Part shown: positions 1 through 8,024 of the stretch, piece after piece
Position numbering within the stretch: the first letter of the stretch is position 1
Layout of the letters: each line of letters starts with the position of its first letter
DNA from: Lachnospiraceae bacterium
GTDB taxonomy: Bacteria > Bacillota > Clostridia > Lachnospirales > Lachnospiraceae
Reading direction: 5' to 3'
Assembly (NCBI GenBank): GCA_031280955.1
Contig: JAITGA010000003.1
Span: 55,902 to 119,901, forward strand
DNA length: 64,000 nucleotides
Made by a program: the position numbers and the translations under genes
Notes under the pieces: generated by a model
Told to the model about the DNA's origin: nothing
What the model saw: the letters and a program-made list of their open reading frames with translations, nothing else
Databases searched by the model: none

Positions 1-230
1 ATATTACCCTCCGTGAGCCGATGAAGTTACGTATCAGCAGTGATGCCGAGCGGATTATCAGCATTATCACTGCGGAATATCAAGGGGTATTACCTTTCAA
101 CGACAAAGCCCCGCCGGAAAAAATCCAAGCGGTTTTTGCGATGAGCAAGAGCGACTTCAAACGCGCCGTCGGCAATCTGCTCAAAAGCGGGCGTATTTCC
201 ATCGCGGGAAACAGTATTCACATCATCTGA
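1..230 (+). CDS. CvfB-like S1/winged-helix RNA-binding protein, C-terminal end (partial)
   Basis: The reading frame is open from position 3 leftwards through the window edge, so this is the tail of a longer gene; the ATG at 21 is probably internal. The visible 75 or so residues match the C-terminal winged helix of the CvfB/YitL family: a stretch beginning SDKAPPE-like (here NDKAPPEKIQ), then MSKSDFKRAVGNL and a final basic beta strand. In that family three S1 RNA-binding domains precede this part and the protein affects expression of virulence or stress genes. The S1 domains are outside the window, so the identification rests on the tail alone. Confidence 0.6.
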   Translation, partial: ITLREPMKLRISSDAERIISIITAEYQGVLPFNDKAPPEKIQAVFAMSKSDFKRAVGNLLKSGRISIAGNSIHII

Positions 231-249
231 GGTCTTGGTTTCTTGGAAA

Positions 250-444
250 TCACACAATCAAATCCACATTTGCCCCGATTAGTGGATTCACGGATAGCTC
301 CATTGAGTCATTCATCATTTCAATCATCGCCGCACCATTATCTTCCAGCATATCCAGCGATTTGGCGAGCATCGCTACTCCGATACGACTGTTGGTGTCA
401 ATCGAGGAAAGATTGATAGATGCCGCTGCTATATTCATACACAC
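250..444 (-). CDS. YjfB-family putative motility protein
   Basis: A 64-residue protein with the YjfB pattern: a short hydrophobic N-terminus (MNIAAASINLSS), a methionine-rich amphipathic helix, and the C-terminal signature SVNPLIGANVDLIV, matching the family's SVNPHLGxxID ending. A clean ribosome binding site (AAGGAGGTGT on the minus strand) ends about five bases before the ATG. YjfB proteins are small, often found near flagellar genes, and have no established biochemical role. It is transcribed convergently with the upstream CvfB-like gene, 19 bp apart. Flagellar genes at 15.7-17.7 kb and a chemoreceptor at 59.3 kb are consistent with a motile host. Confidence 0.75.
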   Translation of the reverse strand: MCMNIAAASINLSSIDTNSRIGVAMLAKSLDMLEDNGAAMIEMMNDSMELSVNPLIGANVDLIV

Positions 445-510
445 CTCCTTGTGTCTTTAACTGGTAGAGCAATAAGTTAGCAAAAGTCTAGTTACGGAAA
501 TTATTCCCCA

Positions 511-606
511 GGGAGTACATCTTATGGAATGTACCCTGTGGTACACCCTGTGGAGTACACCCTAGGGAGTACACCTTATGGAATGTACCCAGTGGAGTAC
601 ACCCCT
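511..606. repeat. Seven imperfect 14-bp tandem repeats with GTAC cores
   Basis: Seven head-to-tail units, six of 14 bp and one of 12 bp (539-550), each contain a GTAC core, e.g. TGGAGTACACCCTA at 551-564. Units 1-2 (511-538) and 5-6 (565-592) are near-identical 28-bp blocks with two mismatches, so the array grew by duplicating pairs. It lies between yjfB and the promoter of the PucR-type regulator gene. There are no unique spacers, so it is not a CRISPR array. Confidence 0.85.
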
Positions 607-684
607 ACAAAATTACTCCCATCTATCTATATCGACTAATGACAGGAAAACTTTATAGTCAAAATGAAAAAATTTAACTAAAAA

Positions 685-713
685 TTGTTTAGAAATACTT
701 TCCCCGGTATTCT
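685..713 (+). promoter_or_regulatory. Candidate sigma-A promoter for the regulator-ftsEX operon
   Basis: TTGTTT (685-690) and TATTCT (708-713) are separated by 17 bp. This would place the transcript start near 720, leaving a leader of about 130 nt before the start codon at 852. Match to consensus is moderate. Confidence 0.4.
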
Positions 714-792
714 GACTGATAAGTACCAATTTTCACAAAACAGTAACAATTTTGTCCGGCAACCTAAACCTATAGGCTGTTTGAGCCGATGT

Positions 793-820
793 ACCATGTA
801 TAAGACTTCATGCACATGGT
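793..820. promoter_or_regulatory. Inverted repeat in regulator leader (possible operator)
   Basis: ACCATGT (793-799) and ACATGGT (814-820) are perfect 7-bp inverted arms separated by 14 bp, 32 bp before the regulator start at 852. The arm spacing suits binding by a dimer on one face of the helix, or an RNA stem. Autoregulation by the downstream protein is an inference. Confidence 0.35.
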
Positions 821-851
821 GTGTCCGCTTGACTACGTAGAAAGGCACATC

Positions 852-2018
852 ATGAAAACAAGTCAAATTTTGGCGAACTCGATAGAATATGTATGTTCTA
901 TTACCGGGGTCGAATTAGGCGTGAGTGACAGTAAAGGAAATTTACTCGCGCAGAGTAAGGGATTTAGAGACGAGGTGGCTTTCAACACAGGGGATTTCCT
1001 CGAAATGGCTACCGATATCTGGCAAAACAATGATTGTATGTATTTCAAAATCAAGAACGATGGGATAGCGGAATACATATTGAAGGTTTGTGGTGACGGT
1101 GATACTCGTGCCATCGGTTTGCTGGCGGTTTATCAAATAGAGAGCGTCCTGTACACGCACAAAAAGGATATTTGCAAAAAAGAGTTTTACCGGGATTTGC
1201 TGCGGGATAGCATCTTGGCAGTTGACATAAACAGATGGGCGAAAAAGCTTGGCATCGACATCAGCGTAAGGCGGATGGTGATGGTGGTGGAAGCACACAG
1301 TTTTCGCAAGGCGAAAACCTCTGCGGCGAGGAATGACGATGAATACACCCGGACATTACTTGGTAATGTCCTAAGTGCGGGACATTCTTCAGGAGGATTG
1401 TATCATGTTATTGAAACCTATATGAATAGTAACAGTTCGAGCTTTGTCACAACGATTGATGAGGGACATGTAACTATCATCAAAGAGCTGTACAGTTCTG
1501 ACGAAGAAGCGGAGATTGAGGAGAGTACAGTATCTTTATACGAATATTTGGAGAATGAAGGTTTTTCCGATATATATGTGTCATACGGAACGGTGGCAAA
1601 TGAAATCAAGGAGGTGAGTCGCTCATACAGGGAAGCAAAGATAACGATGGAAGCGGGTAAAATATTTTTTGACGAAAAGCGGATTATCGCTTATAATCAA
1701 TTAGGAATCGGCCGCCTCATATATCAATTGCCGCTGTCTTTGTGCAAATTATTTCTCGGGGAAATATTGGACAATGTGAGCTTGGATGATTTCAGTCACG
1801 AAATATTGTCCACAATAGAGAGATTCTTTGCAAACAGCTTAAATGTCTCTGAAGCTGCCCGCCAACTATTTATTCACCGCAATACCTTGCTTTACCGACT
1901 GGACAAAGTAGAAAAAATAACACGGCTTGACTTACGGGTGTTTGAAGATGCAGTTATATTCCATACATCCGTGATGATTATGAAGTATATAAAGTATATG
2001 GAAACACACGAGGTGTGA
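852..2018 (+). CDS. PucR/CdaR-family transcriptional regulator
   Basis: A 388-residue protein. The N-terminal 120 residues resemble a sensor of the diacid-recognition type, the middle part (about 125-290) is a degenerate GGDEF-like domain, and the C-terminus carries the PucR-type helix-turn-helix: SLNVSEAARQLFIHRNTLLY followed by RLDKVEKITRLDL. The start at 852 is chosen over 810 because AGAAAGG lies six bases upstream of it. Members usually activate neighbouring catabolic genes in response to small organic acids. Here the stop is followed after one base by ftsE, so the regulator is in one operon with a cell-division/cell-wall module and may control it. The ligand is unknown. Confidence 0.8.
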   Translation: MKTSQILANSIEYVCSITGVELGVSDSKGNLLAQSKGFRDEVAFNTGDFLEMATDIWQNNDCMYFKIKNDGIAEYILKVCGDGDTRAIGLLAVYQIESVLYTHKKDICKKEFYRDLLRDSILAVDINRWAKKLGIDISVRRMVMVVEAHSFRKAKTSAARNDDEYTRTLLGNVLSAGHSSGGLYHVIETYMNSNSSSFVTTIDEGHVTIIKELYSSDEEAEIEESTVSLYEYLENEGFSDIYVSYGTVANEIKEVSRSYREAKITMEAGKIFFDEKRIIAYNQLGIGRLIYQLPLSLCKLFLGEILDNVSLDDFSHEILSTIERFFANSLNVSEAARQLFIHRNTLLYRLDKVEKITRLDLRVFEDAVIFHTSVMIMKYIKYMETHEV

Positions 2019-2019
2019 A

Positions 2020-2763
2020 ATGGACAGACATGAAAGGCGCAGACGGCGAAAAAGGCAAATGCCCGATGACGACATAATCATTACCATGGAGAATGTGAGC
2101 AAAGCGTATTCTACCGGTGCGCCCGCTCTCAACGGTGTAGATTTTACGGTAAGAAATGGCGAGTTTGTCTTCGTGGTCGGTGACTCCGGTTCGGGCAAAT
2201 CGACTTTGATTCGCCTATTGCTTCGGGAACTGGTGGCAACATCCGGTTATATCAATGTACTGGGATATGACCTCAACAAAATCCGCCATCGCAAAATCCC
2301 GAAGTTTCGCCGCAACATTGGCATCGTATTTCAAGATTTCCGTCTCCTGAAAGAACTGACAGTATATGACAATGTCGCTTTTGCTCAACGTGTCATTCAA
2401 GTTTCCGGCAAGGAAATAAGGCGCAATGTCCCCAGCATCCTTGCTACGGTCGGTCTCGCAGGCAAGTACAAAGCCAAACCACGGCAACTTTCCGGTGGCG
2501 AACAACAACGGGTGGCACTTGCGAGAGCATTGGTGAACCGCCCCGCCATCCTCTTGGCAGATGAGCCGACGGGTAATCTTGATCCCAACAATTCCTGGGA
2601 AATAATGAAGCTCATGGAACGGATAAATGAAAATGGTACTACCGTTATTGTTGTCACCCACAATCGTGAGATAGTAAATGCAATGCAGAAGCGGGTCGTG
2701 ACGATGAAGCGGGGGGTTATAGTAAGTGATGAAGAAAAGGGTGGATACTTAGATGAGGATTAG
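2020..2763 (+). CDS. ftsE: Cell division ATP-binding protein FtsE
   Basis: ABC ATPase of 247 residues. Walker A GDSGSGKST is at 54-62, the signature LSGGEQQRVALARA begins at 157, and Walker B ILLADEPTGNLD begins at 177. With FtsX it forms a membrane complex that, in Firmicutes, switches on peptidoglycan hydrolases rather than moving a solute. The N-terminus has a basic extension of about 14 residues (DRHERRRRRKRQ) compared with usual FtsE proteins of about 228 residues. The start at 2020 has GAGGTG just upstream, overlapping the end of the regulator gene, which suggests translational coupling. The gene overlaps ftsX by 11 bp. Confidence 0.95.
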   Translation: MDRHERRRRRKRQMPDDDIIITMENVSKAYSTGAPALNGVDFTVRNGEFVFVVGDSGSGKSTLIRLLLRELVATSGYINVLGYDLNKIRHRKIPKFRRNIGIVFQDFRLLKELTVYDNVAFAQRVIQVSGKEIRRNVPSILATVGLAGKYKAKPRQLSGGEQQRVALARALVNRPAILLADEPTGNLDPNNSWEIMKLMERINENGTTVIVVTHNREIVNAMQKRVVTMKRGVIVSDEEKGGYLDED

Positions 2764-3667
2764 CACTTTGTTTTATACCTTGCGACAAGGTATCAGAAAC
2801 ATTTTCCGCAACAAGCTCTTTTCCTTGGCTTCGATAGCGACGATAGGTGCTTGCCTGTTCTTGTTTGGCTTGTTTTATGCGGTGCTGATGAACTTCCAGA
2901 ACGTAATGAACACGACTCAGGAAGACATCCATATTACCGTCTTCTTTGAACTCAATACATCGGAGCAACGGGTTAGGGAAATCGCTACGACAATATCAAG
3001 GCGGACAGAGGTTTCCCATGTCATCCATGTAACCGCTGAGGAAGCGTGGGAGGAGTTTCGCCAGACGTTGGGTGATCATGCCGAGATTTACGGTGATGAC
3101 AATCCTCTGGCGGGGTCGGACACGACTCCCAGTTCGGAGAATATCGTTGTTTACATCAATGATGTTGCCCAACAGCGCACCCTGATTTCATATGTTGATT
3201 CGATACCTGAAGTCCGCAAAATCAACCGCTCCGACTTTTTGGCTGATATCCTCTCAGGTGTCAATTCGTTAATTGCCTATGCGACAGTGGGAATAATCGG
3301 CATTTTGCTTTTGGTTTCGATTTTCTTGATTAGTAATACAGTCACAATCGGGATTTCGGTAAGACGTGAAGAAATCAACATCATGAAGTATATCGGCGCA
3401 ACTGATTTCATCGTCCGTTCACCGTTTGTCATCGAGGGAATACTGATAGGTATCGTCGGTGCCATTACCCCACTGGTGCTGATTTACCTGCTTTACAATC
3501 AAGTTATTGGCTATATTATCAACAACTTTACCGTGCTGGCTGAGGTTTTCAACTTCCTGTCGGTCGATTTAATATTCCAGACCCTTGTTCCGGTTTCATT
3601 TGCAATGGGAGCGGGGATAGGTTTGATTGGCAGTGTCACCACGGTCAAGAAGCACTTGCGTGTTTGA
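2753..3667 (+). CDS. ftsX: Cell division protein FtsX (permease-like)
   Basis: A 304-residue membrane protein with the FtsX layout: a cytoplasmic start (TLRQGIRNIFRNKLFS), a first membrane segment near 25-45, a large extracytoplasmic domain (about 50-175), then three membrane segments in the C-terminal MacB/FtsX domain with ISVRREEINIMKYIGAT between them. It is the membrane partner of FtsE. The external loop recruits coiled-coil hydrolase activators, and the next gene encodes exactly such a protein. Confidence 0.95.
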   Translation: MRISTLFYTLRQGIRNIFRNKLFSLASIATIGACLFLFGLFYAVLMNFQNVMNTTQEDIHITVFFELNTSEQRVREIATTISRRTEVSHVIHVTAEEAWEEFRQTLGDHAEIYGDDNPLAGSDTTPSSENIVVYINDVAQQRTLISYVDSIPEVRKINRSDFLADILSGVNSLIAYATVGIIGILLLVSIFLISNTVTIGISVRREEINIMKYIGATDFIVRSPFVIEGILIGIVGAITPLVLIYLLYNQVIGYIINNFTVLAEVFNFLSVDLIFQTLVPVSFAMGAGIGLIGSVTTVKKHLRV

Positions 3668-3676
3668 GATTTGAAT

Positions 3677-4948
3677 ATGAAAAAACGCTTACTTATGGGT
3701 GCGGGTATCGCAGGCTTCGTTATCATGACGGCGGTTGCTTTCTTTGGCAAGGGCGGGAATGATATCTTTCGTGAGGTCTCTGATACACTTCGCGGTGATG
3801 TTCATATCGTCCACGCTTCCAGACTCACCAATGATGCGATCAAAAACATGGAGGGTCAGATATCCAATACCAAAAAAGAGCAAGACCAGATGAAAAACGC
3901 TCTTACCAATGTGCAAAGCATTCGCCGTCAACTGGAAAGTTCCCGCAATGACCTTGACCGCTTTATCCGTGAACTAGATCAAAACATGGAAATCGTGGAA
4001 CAAAATATCGCTGATTTACTCATCATGATTGAGAACAAGGAAGCAGAAATCGTCCAAAAGACAAAGGAACTGGAGGAAGCGATTGCTGTTCAGGAGGCGC
4101 AATATGCGGCAATGAAAGTGCGTGTGAGCCTGATGTATGAGCAAGGTGAAACTCATTTCATTGCCCTGTTGTTGGATGCTGACAGTATCGGCGATATTCT
4201 GAACCGTGTTGATTTCATTGAAATGCTGGCGAGGTACGACAAGTCCAAGTTCGATGAGTATGTTGCTTTTTCTACTCTTGTCGCCCTTATCAAGGAAAGT
4301 TTGGAACTGGAAAAAGAGTTGCTTGAGCAAGCAAGGGAAGCGGTGGAAGCAGAGCGAGAAGCATTAGCTGAACTAATAGAGGAGAAGAATCTCCAGATTA
4401 GGGTAGTGATGGGTGATATCGCTCGTCAGGAACAGGCTATCAGGGAATATGAGGCGGAAATTGCCGCCCAAAATGAAATAATCAGGGCTCTTGAGCGGGC
4501 TGTCGCCGCCGAGCGAGCTCGGCTTGCGGCCGCCCAAGCACGTCGCTTTGATGGCGGACCGTTTACCTGGCCGGTACCGTCGTCACGGCGGATTACCGAT
4601 GATTACGGCAACCGTATCCATCCTATTTTGAAAGTACCGCAGTTCCACAATGGCATTGACATTCCCGCACCGACAGGAGCGACGATAGTTTCTGCCCATG
4701 CAGGGGTGGTGGTTGCTGCCGCCTATAATGCCACGATGGGTAACTATATCATGATTAACCACGGCGACGGCGTTTTTACCATCTATATGCATGCCTCACA
4801 ACTATTCGTTTCTGAGGGTGCAGAAGTAAGTGCGGGACAAAGGATTGCCGCAGTCGGCTCAACCGGGCGTTCAACCGGACCGCATCTGCACTTTAGTGTC
4901 CGTGTGAGCGGTGCCTATGTCAATCCTTGGGGTTATTTTGGCGGATAG
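3677..4948 (+). CDS. EnvC-like coiled-coil protein with M23/LytM peptidase domain
   Basis: About 423 residues: an N-terminal membrane segment (LLMGAGIAGFVIMTAVAFF), two long coiled-coil stretches (roughly 45-130 and 200-290) rich in Glu, Gln and Ala, and a C-terminal LytM domain. The zinc-site motifs HNGIDIP and TGPHLHF are present, with a further His in YMHAS, so the peptidase may be active, unlike E. coli EnvC. The position after ftsEX matches partners such as CwlO, PcsB and EnvC, which act at the septum or side wall on signals from FtsEX. A TTG at 3671 could be an alternative start; the ATG at 3677 is preferred. No strong ribosome binding site is seen. Confidence 0.88.
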   Translation: MKKRLLMGAGIAGFVIMTAVAFFGKGGNDIFREVSDTLRGDVHIVHASRLTNDAIKNMEGQISNTKKEQDQMKNALTNVQSIRRQLESSRNDLDRFIRELDQNMEIVEQNIADLLIMIENKEAEIVQKTKELEEAIAVQEAQYAAMKVRVSLMYEQGETHFIALLLDADSIGDILNRVDFIEMLARYDKSKFDEYVAFSTLVALIKESLELEKELLEQAREAVEAEREALAELIEEKNLQIRVVMGDIARQEQAIREYEAEIAAQNEIIRALERAVAAERARLAAAQARRFDGGPFTWPVPSSRRITDDYGNRIHPILKVPQFHNGIDIPAPTGATIVSAHAGVVVAAAYNATMGNYIMINHGDGVFTIYMHASQLFVSEGAEVSAGQRIAAVGSTGRSTGPHLHFSVRVSGAYVNPWGYFGG

Positions 4949-4973
4949 TATAAAACAAACATTTGGAGTAAAC

Positions 4974-6248
4974 ATGGAAAACGAAAAAACAAAAAACAAC
5001 AAAAAATCCTTTGGTAGCGGCTTTGTCTGCGGGTTTTTATGCAGTATCTTTGTCGTTTTGGCAGGGTTTGGCGCTCAGAGCTTGTTTGAAAGTATTCAGG
5101 AAAAGGATATTCTTTATGATATCAACCAATACTTTAACAGAAGGAGTGAAAAGAGTGGGTCAACCTCGGTTTTGAACGAAAGCTCCATCGCCAAGTTGGA
5201 GAAGATAGAGAGTATTATCCATAACAATTTTTACCGTCCCGAGCTATTTAATCAAGATGATTTGGAGGAAGGTCTGTATCGTGGTTTGTTGGATGCACTG
5301 GATGACCGCTATGCCGAATACTACTCAGCACAGGAGTTGGAGCTTACCCAGAACAGACTGGCGGGTGTTTTTTTTGGTATTGGCGTGATGGTTGCCTATG
5401 ATGAGGAAAAACGCCTGACGGTTATTAGTGAAGTCATCGAGGGGGGAGCAGCTTCGGAGTCAGATATCCGTGAGGGTGACTTCATCGTTGCGGTTGATGA
5501 TTTCGATGTCAGCGGTTTTTCTACTGATGAGGTAGTCAATCTGATTCGCGGCGAAGAAAGTACGGCGGTTAAAATAACGGTATTTCGCGAGGGAAGCACA
5601 GATTTTATCTCTTTTGACCTGACCCGCAGGAGAATGACAGGCAGAAGCAATGTGCGTTATGGACTGACCGATGATATCAGTATCGGTTATATCCGGATGC
5701 GGGAGTTTGATGCCACCACCCCCAAGCAATTTGATGAAGCTTTGGAAGAGTTGCGGGGGCATAACATAAAAGGACTAATAATTGATTTGCGTTCCAATCA
5801 CGGCGGGTCACTAACCTCAGTTGTCAATGTAGCCCGTTCAATTTTGCCTGAGGGACTGATAGTTTATACCGAAGATCGCCACGGAAACCGTGAGGAATAT
5901 CTGAGTGACGGAAAAAACAGTCTCGGAATCCCATTGACCGTATTGGTCAACGAATACTCGGCAAGTGCTGCTGAAATCCTCGCCGGGGCAATCCAAGACC
6001 ATGGCGTGGGTACGATTATCGGCGAAGCTACCTTCGGCAAAGGCGAAGTACAAAACCTCTTTTTCCTCTCTGACGGCAGTGCGGTGAAGCTGACCGTCAG
6101 TTCCTACTTCACCCCGCTGGGACGTGACCTCGGCAATGTCGGTGTCATTCCTGATGTCGTACTTCCGCTTGACCGTCATGCTCTTCATGATGACGGCATC
6201 GACAATCAAGTCGAATGGGCGATGGAAGTGTTACGGGGGAAGCAATGA
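4974..6248 (+). CDS. S41-family carboxy-terminal processing protease (CtpA/CtpB type)
   Basis: About 424 residues: a single N-terminal membrane segment (GFVCGFLCSIFVVLAGFGA), the CTP N-terminal helical region, a PDZ domain (about 120-205; contains EGGAASESDIREGDFIVAVD) and the S41 catalytic domain. The Ser of NEYSASAAE (residue 329) and the Lys of TFGKGE (residue 356) form the expected Ser-Lys dyad. Start 4974 is chosen because TTTGGAG lies just upstream; the longer frame would overlap the preceding gene. Ctp proteases trim secreted or wall-associated proteins, and in several bacteria regulate hydrolase levels, which fits the FtsEX-LytM context. Confidence 0.92.
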   Translation: MENEKTKNNKKSFGSGFVCGFLCSIFVVLAGFGAQSLFESIQEKDILYDINQYFNRRSEKSGSTSVLNESSIAKLEKIESIIHNNFYRPELFNQDDLEEGLYRGLLDALDDRYAEYYSAQELELTQNRLAGVFFGIGVMVAYDEEKRLTVISEVIEGGAASESDIREGDFIVAVDDFDVSGFSTDEVVNLIRGEESTAVKITVFREGSTDFISFDLTRRRMTGRSNVRYGLTDDISIGYIRMREFDATTPKQFDEALEELRGHNIKGLIIDLRSNHGGSLTSVVNVARSILPEGLIVYTEDRHGNREEYLSDGKNSLGIPLTVLVNEYSASAAEILAGAIQDHGVGTIIGEATFGKGEVQNLFFLSDGSAVKLTVSSYFTPLGRDLGNVGVIPDVVLPLDRHALHDDGIDNQVEWAMEVLRGKQ

Positions 6249-6422
6249 AGACAGCATCGGAGACAGTGTATAAGTGTTGCTCTATTTTGTGGGACATGGA
6301 TTCATTGATTCGTTTGGAGGACAAATAATCGCAACAGATATAACAACACTAATTTGTCGTAAAGAGATGTTCTCGGCACTGTGAATAATTCTATCGAAAA
6401 CCCGCCATCAATAACGCATCCA

Positions 6423-6818
6423 CTACTTTATATGGGCGGCGACTTTTTTATCTTCACGTTGAATGTGAGTTACCAGCCAACCACCGATGCTTGTATTGAG
6501 TTTTGCCACCAAAGCATTAGTCGCTCCTTCTGCTTTTAACTGCTTGTTGAGATCCAGCACCGTTACCTTAAAAGCCTCATGCAGTTTTTTATGGTTGGCA
6601 AAATCAGGATAATTACTTTGCTGTTGCAGTTTCTCCTCATCGGCAAAATGCTTTACAGTATAATCGACTAGGAACTGCATGGTTGTCGTGAGCTTTGTGC
6701 GTTCTTGTCCGCTTTTGCAAGCTTCCAACAAATCATTTACCATTTTGATTAACTGTTTATGTTGCGTGTCAATCATTGTATTGCCGGTTGCCAAATCCTC
6801 AGTCCATACATATGCCAT
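6423..6818 (-). CDS. Bacteriohemerythrin
   Basis: About 131 residues forming a single hemerythrin domain. The di-iron ligands are visible: H in MIDTQHKQL, H and E in KHFADEEKL, the pair in FANHKKLHEAF, and H and D in THIQREDKK. Such proteins bind oxygen reversibly and are common in motile anaerobes and microaerophiles, serving oxygen sensing, delivery or detoxification. The ATG at 6818 is preferred because AGGGGAG lies ten bases upstream; the GTG at 6827 is too close to it. It stands alone on the minus strand, divergent from the AraC-type gene. Confidence 0.92.
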   Translation of the reverse strand: MAYVWTEDLATGNTMIDTQHKQLIKMVNDLLEACKSGQERTKLTTTMQFLVDYTVKHFADEEKLQQQSNYPDFANHKKLHEAFKVTVLDLNKQLKAEGATNALVAKLNTSIGGWLVTHIQREDKKVAAHIK

Positions 6819-6863
6819 AGCTATCACGCTCCCCTTTTATGTAGTTAAATAACTGTGTAAGTA

Positions 6864-6892
6864 ATTATAGCATTTCTTGAAAAATTACGCAA
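6864..6892 (-). promoter_or_regulatory. Candidate promoter of the hemerythrin gene
   Basis: On the minus strand, TTGCGT and a perfect TATAAT are separated by 17 bp, and TGC directly before TATAAT makes an extended -10. The start point would be about 35-40 bases upstream of the start codon. Confidence 0.6.
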
Positions 6893-6951
6893 ATTAAACA
6901 GGGTTAATATTGTTAATTTTGTTAGTGGTGTTTGTGTATAATGGGATTATT

Positions 6952-6983
6952 AAATAGCAATTTTAGATAAAAAATAGCAATTT
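6952..6983. promoter_or_regulatory. Paired direct repeats AAATAGCAATTT (likely AraC-type operator)
   Basis: Two identical 12-bp copies (6952-6963 and 6972-6983) lie exactly 20 bp apart, about two helical turns. Paired direct repeats at that spacing are usual for AraC-family binding sites. They lie 56 bp before the AraC-type gene and next to a TATAAT at 6992-6997. Confidence 0.5.
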
Positions 6984-7038
6984 CGGAACAGTATAATATC
7001 AAAATGACGTTTATTATAAGTGTAAAGGAGGGCAAAAT

Positions 7039-7929
7039 TTGGATTACATCGATATTTTACAGGAAATGTTGCGGTATATTGATGCAAACATCAAAGAAAA
7101 AATGAGTATCGAAAAACTGGCGGCGCGGGCAGGTTTTTCTCCATATCATTTTTGCAGAGTGTTTCAATGGGGAGTTGGTTACTCTGTTATGGAGTATGTA
7201 AGAAACAGACGGCTATTCTATGCCGCATCTGAGCTTGCCGGCGGGAAAAAGGTAATTGACATAGCAGTTGATTACGGTTTTGAAACTCATTCGGGATTTT
7301 CAAAGGCATTTCGCCGTTACTTCGGCTGTTCTCCCGAAAAATACCGAGAACACGCATCCTTCGATGTTCCGAAACTGCCTATCTTAAAGAAAACTAAACA
7401 ATATGTAAAAGGAGGAATTGTCATGGAACCGATAATGGTTAAAAAAGAAGCGATTAAGCTTGCGGGTTTTGCAATCAAAACAAAGACAATAAATGGGGAC
7501 AACAGCAGGGAAATTCCAGAGTTCTGGCAGGAGTATTTAACTGATGGTCGGTGTAAAAAGTTGCACGAAGAATCTTTTCTCAAAAGTCATGTGGAGTATG
7601 GAGCTTGTTTCTCGGAAAGCATAGAGCATGAAGAATTTGAGTATGTTATTGGGGTAGAAGTCAAAGAAGGATGTATTGTTCCCAATGATTATCGTGTTTA
7701 CACGATACCAGAAGCCATCTACGCAGTTTTTACCACACCCCCCGCAGATGGCGCGGGATTCGTATCCTCAATACAAGGGACATGGAACTTTATTCATTCG
7801 GAATGGTTTTCAAGTTCCGGATATGAATATGCCAATGGCAAAGTTGATTTTGAACTATACGATGAAAGGTGCATGGAAAAAACAGGCAAGGTAATAGATA
7901 TCTATATTCCTGTAGAAAAAATAACGTAA
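7039..7929 (+). CDS. AraC-family regulator with GyrI-like effector-binding domain
   Basis: A 296-residue protein. Residues 1-105 hold two helix-turn-helix units of the AraC/XylS type (KLAARAGFSPYHFCRVF and VIDIAVDYGFETHSGFSKAF, then YFGCSPEKYRE). Residues 130-296 form a GyrI/BmrR-like small-molecule-binding domain ending FELYDER and IDIYIPVEK. The architecture is that of SoxS/Rob-like multidrug sensors. The start is TTG at 7039, supported by AAAGGAGGG eight bases upstream. An internal ATG follows its own GGAGGA near 7405 and could give the effector domain alone. Direct repeats in the upstream region suggest autoregulation. Target genes are not evident. Confidence 0.88.
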   Translation: MDYIDILQEMLRYIDANIKEKMSIEKLAARAGFSPYHFCRVFQWGVGYSVMEYVRNRRLFYAASELAGGKKVIDIAVDYGFETHSGFSKAFRRYFGCSPEKYREHASFDVPKLPILKKTKQYVKGGIVMEPIMVKKEAIKLAGFAIKTKTINGDNSREIPEFWQEYLTDGRCKKLHEESFLKSHVEYGACFSESIEHEEFEYVIGVEVKEGCIVPNDYRVYTIPEAIYAVFTTPPADGAGFVSSIQGTWNFIHSEWFSSSGYEYANGKVDFELYDERCMEKTGKVIDIYIPVEKIT

Positions 7930-7968
7930 AGTAGTCATGACTCTGCTTTGCAAATGATATGTGATGAT

Positions 7969-7997
7969 TTGAAAGCAAATAACAGAAATAGTATGGT
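7969..7997 (+). promoter_or_regulatory. Candidate promoter before the 8025 gene
   Basis: TTGAAA (7969-7974) and TATGGT (7992-7997) are separated by 17 bp, about 30 bp before the start codon. Confidence 0.4.
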
Positions 7998-8024
7998 AAT
8001 ACAATTAATGTTTTGAGGAATAAA

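Noticed and set aside
511..606. CRISPR-like short repeats
   Set aside because: Units are contiguous with no unique spacers, and no cas genes occur nearby.
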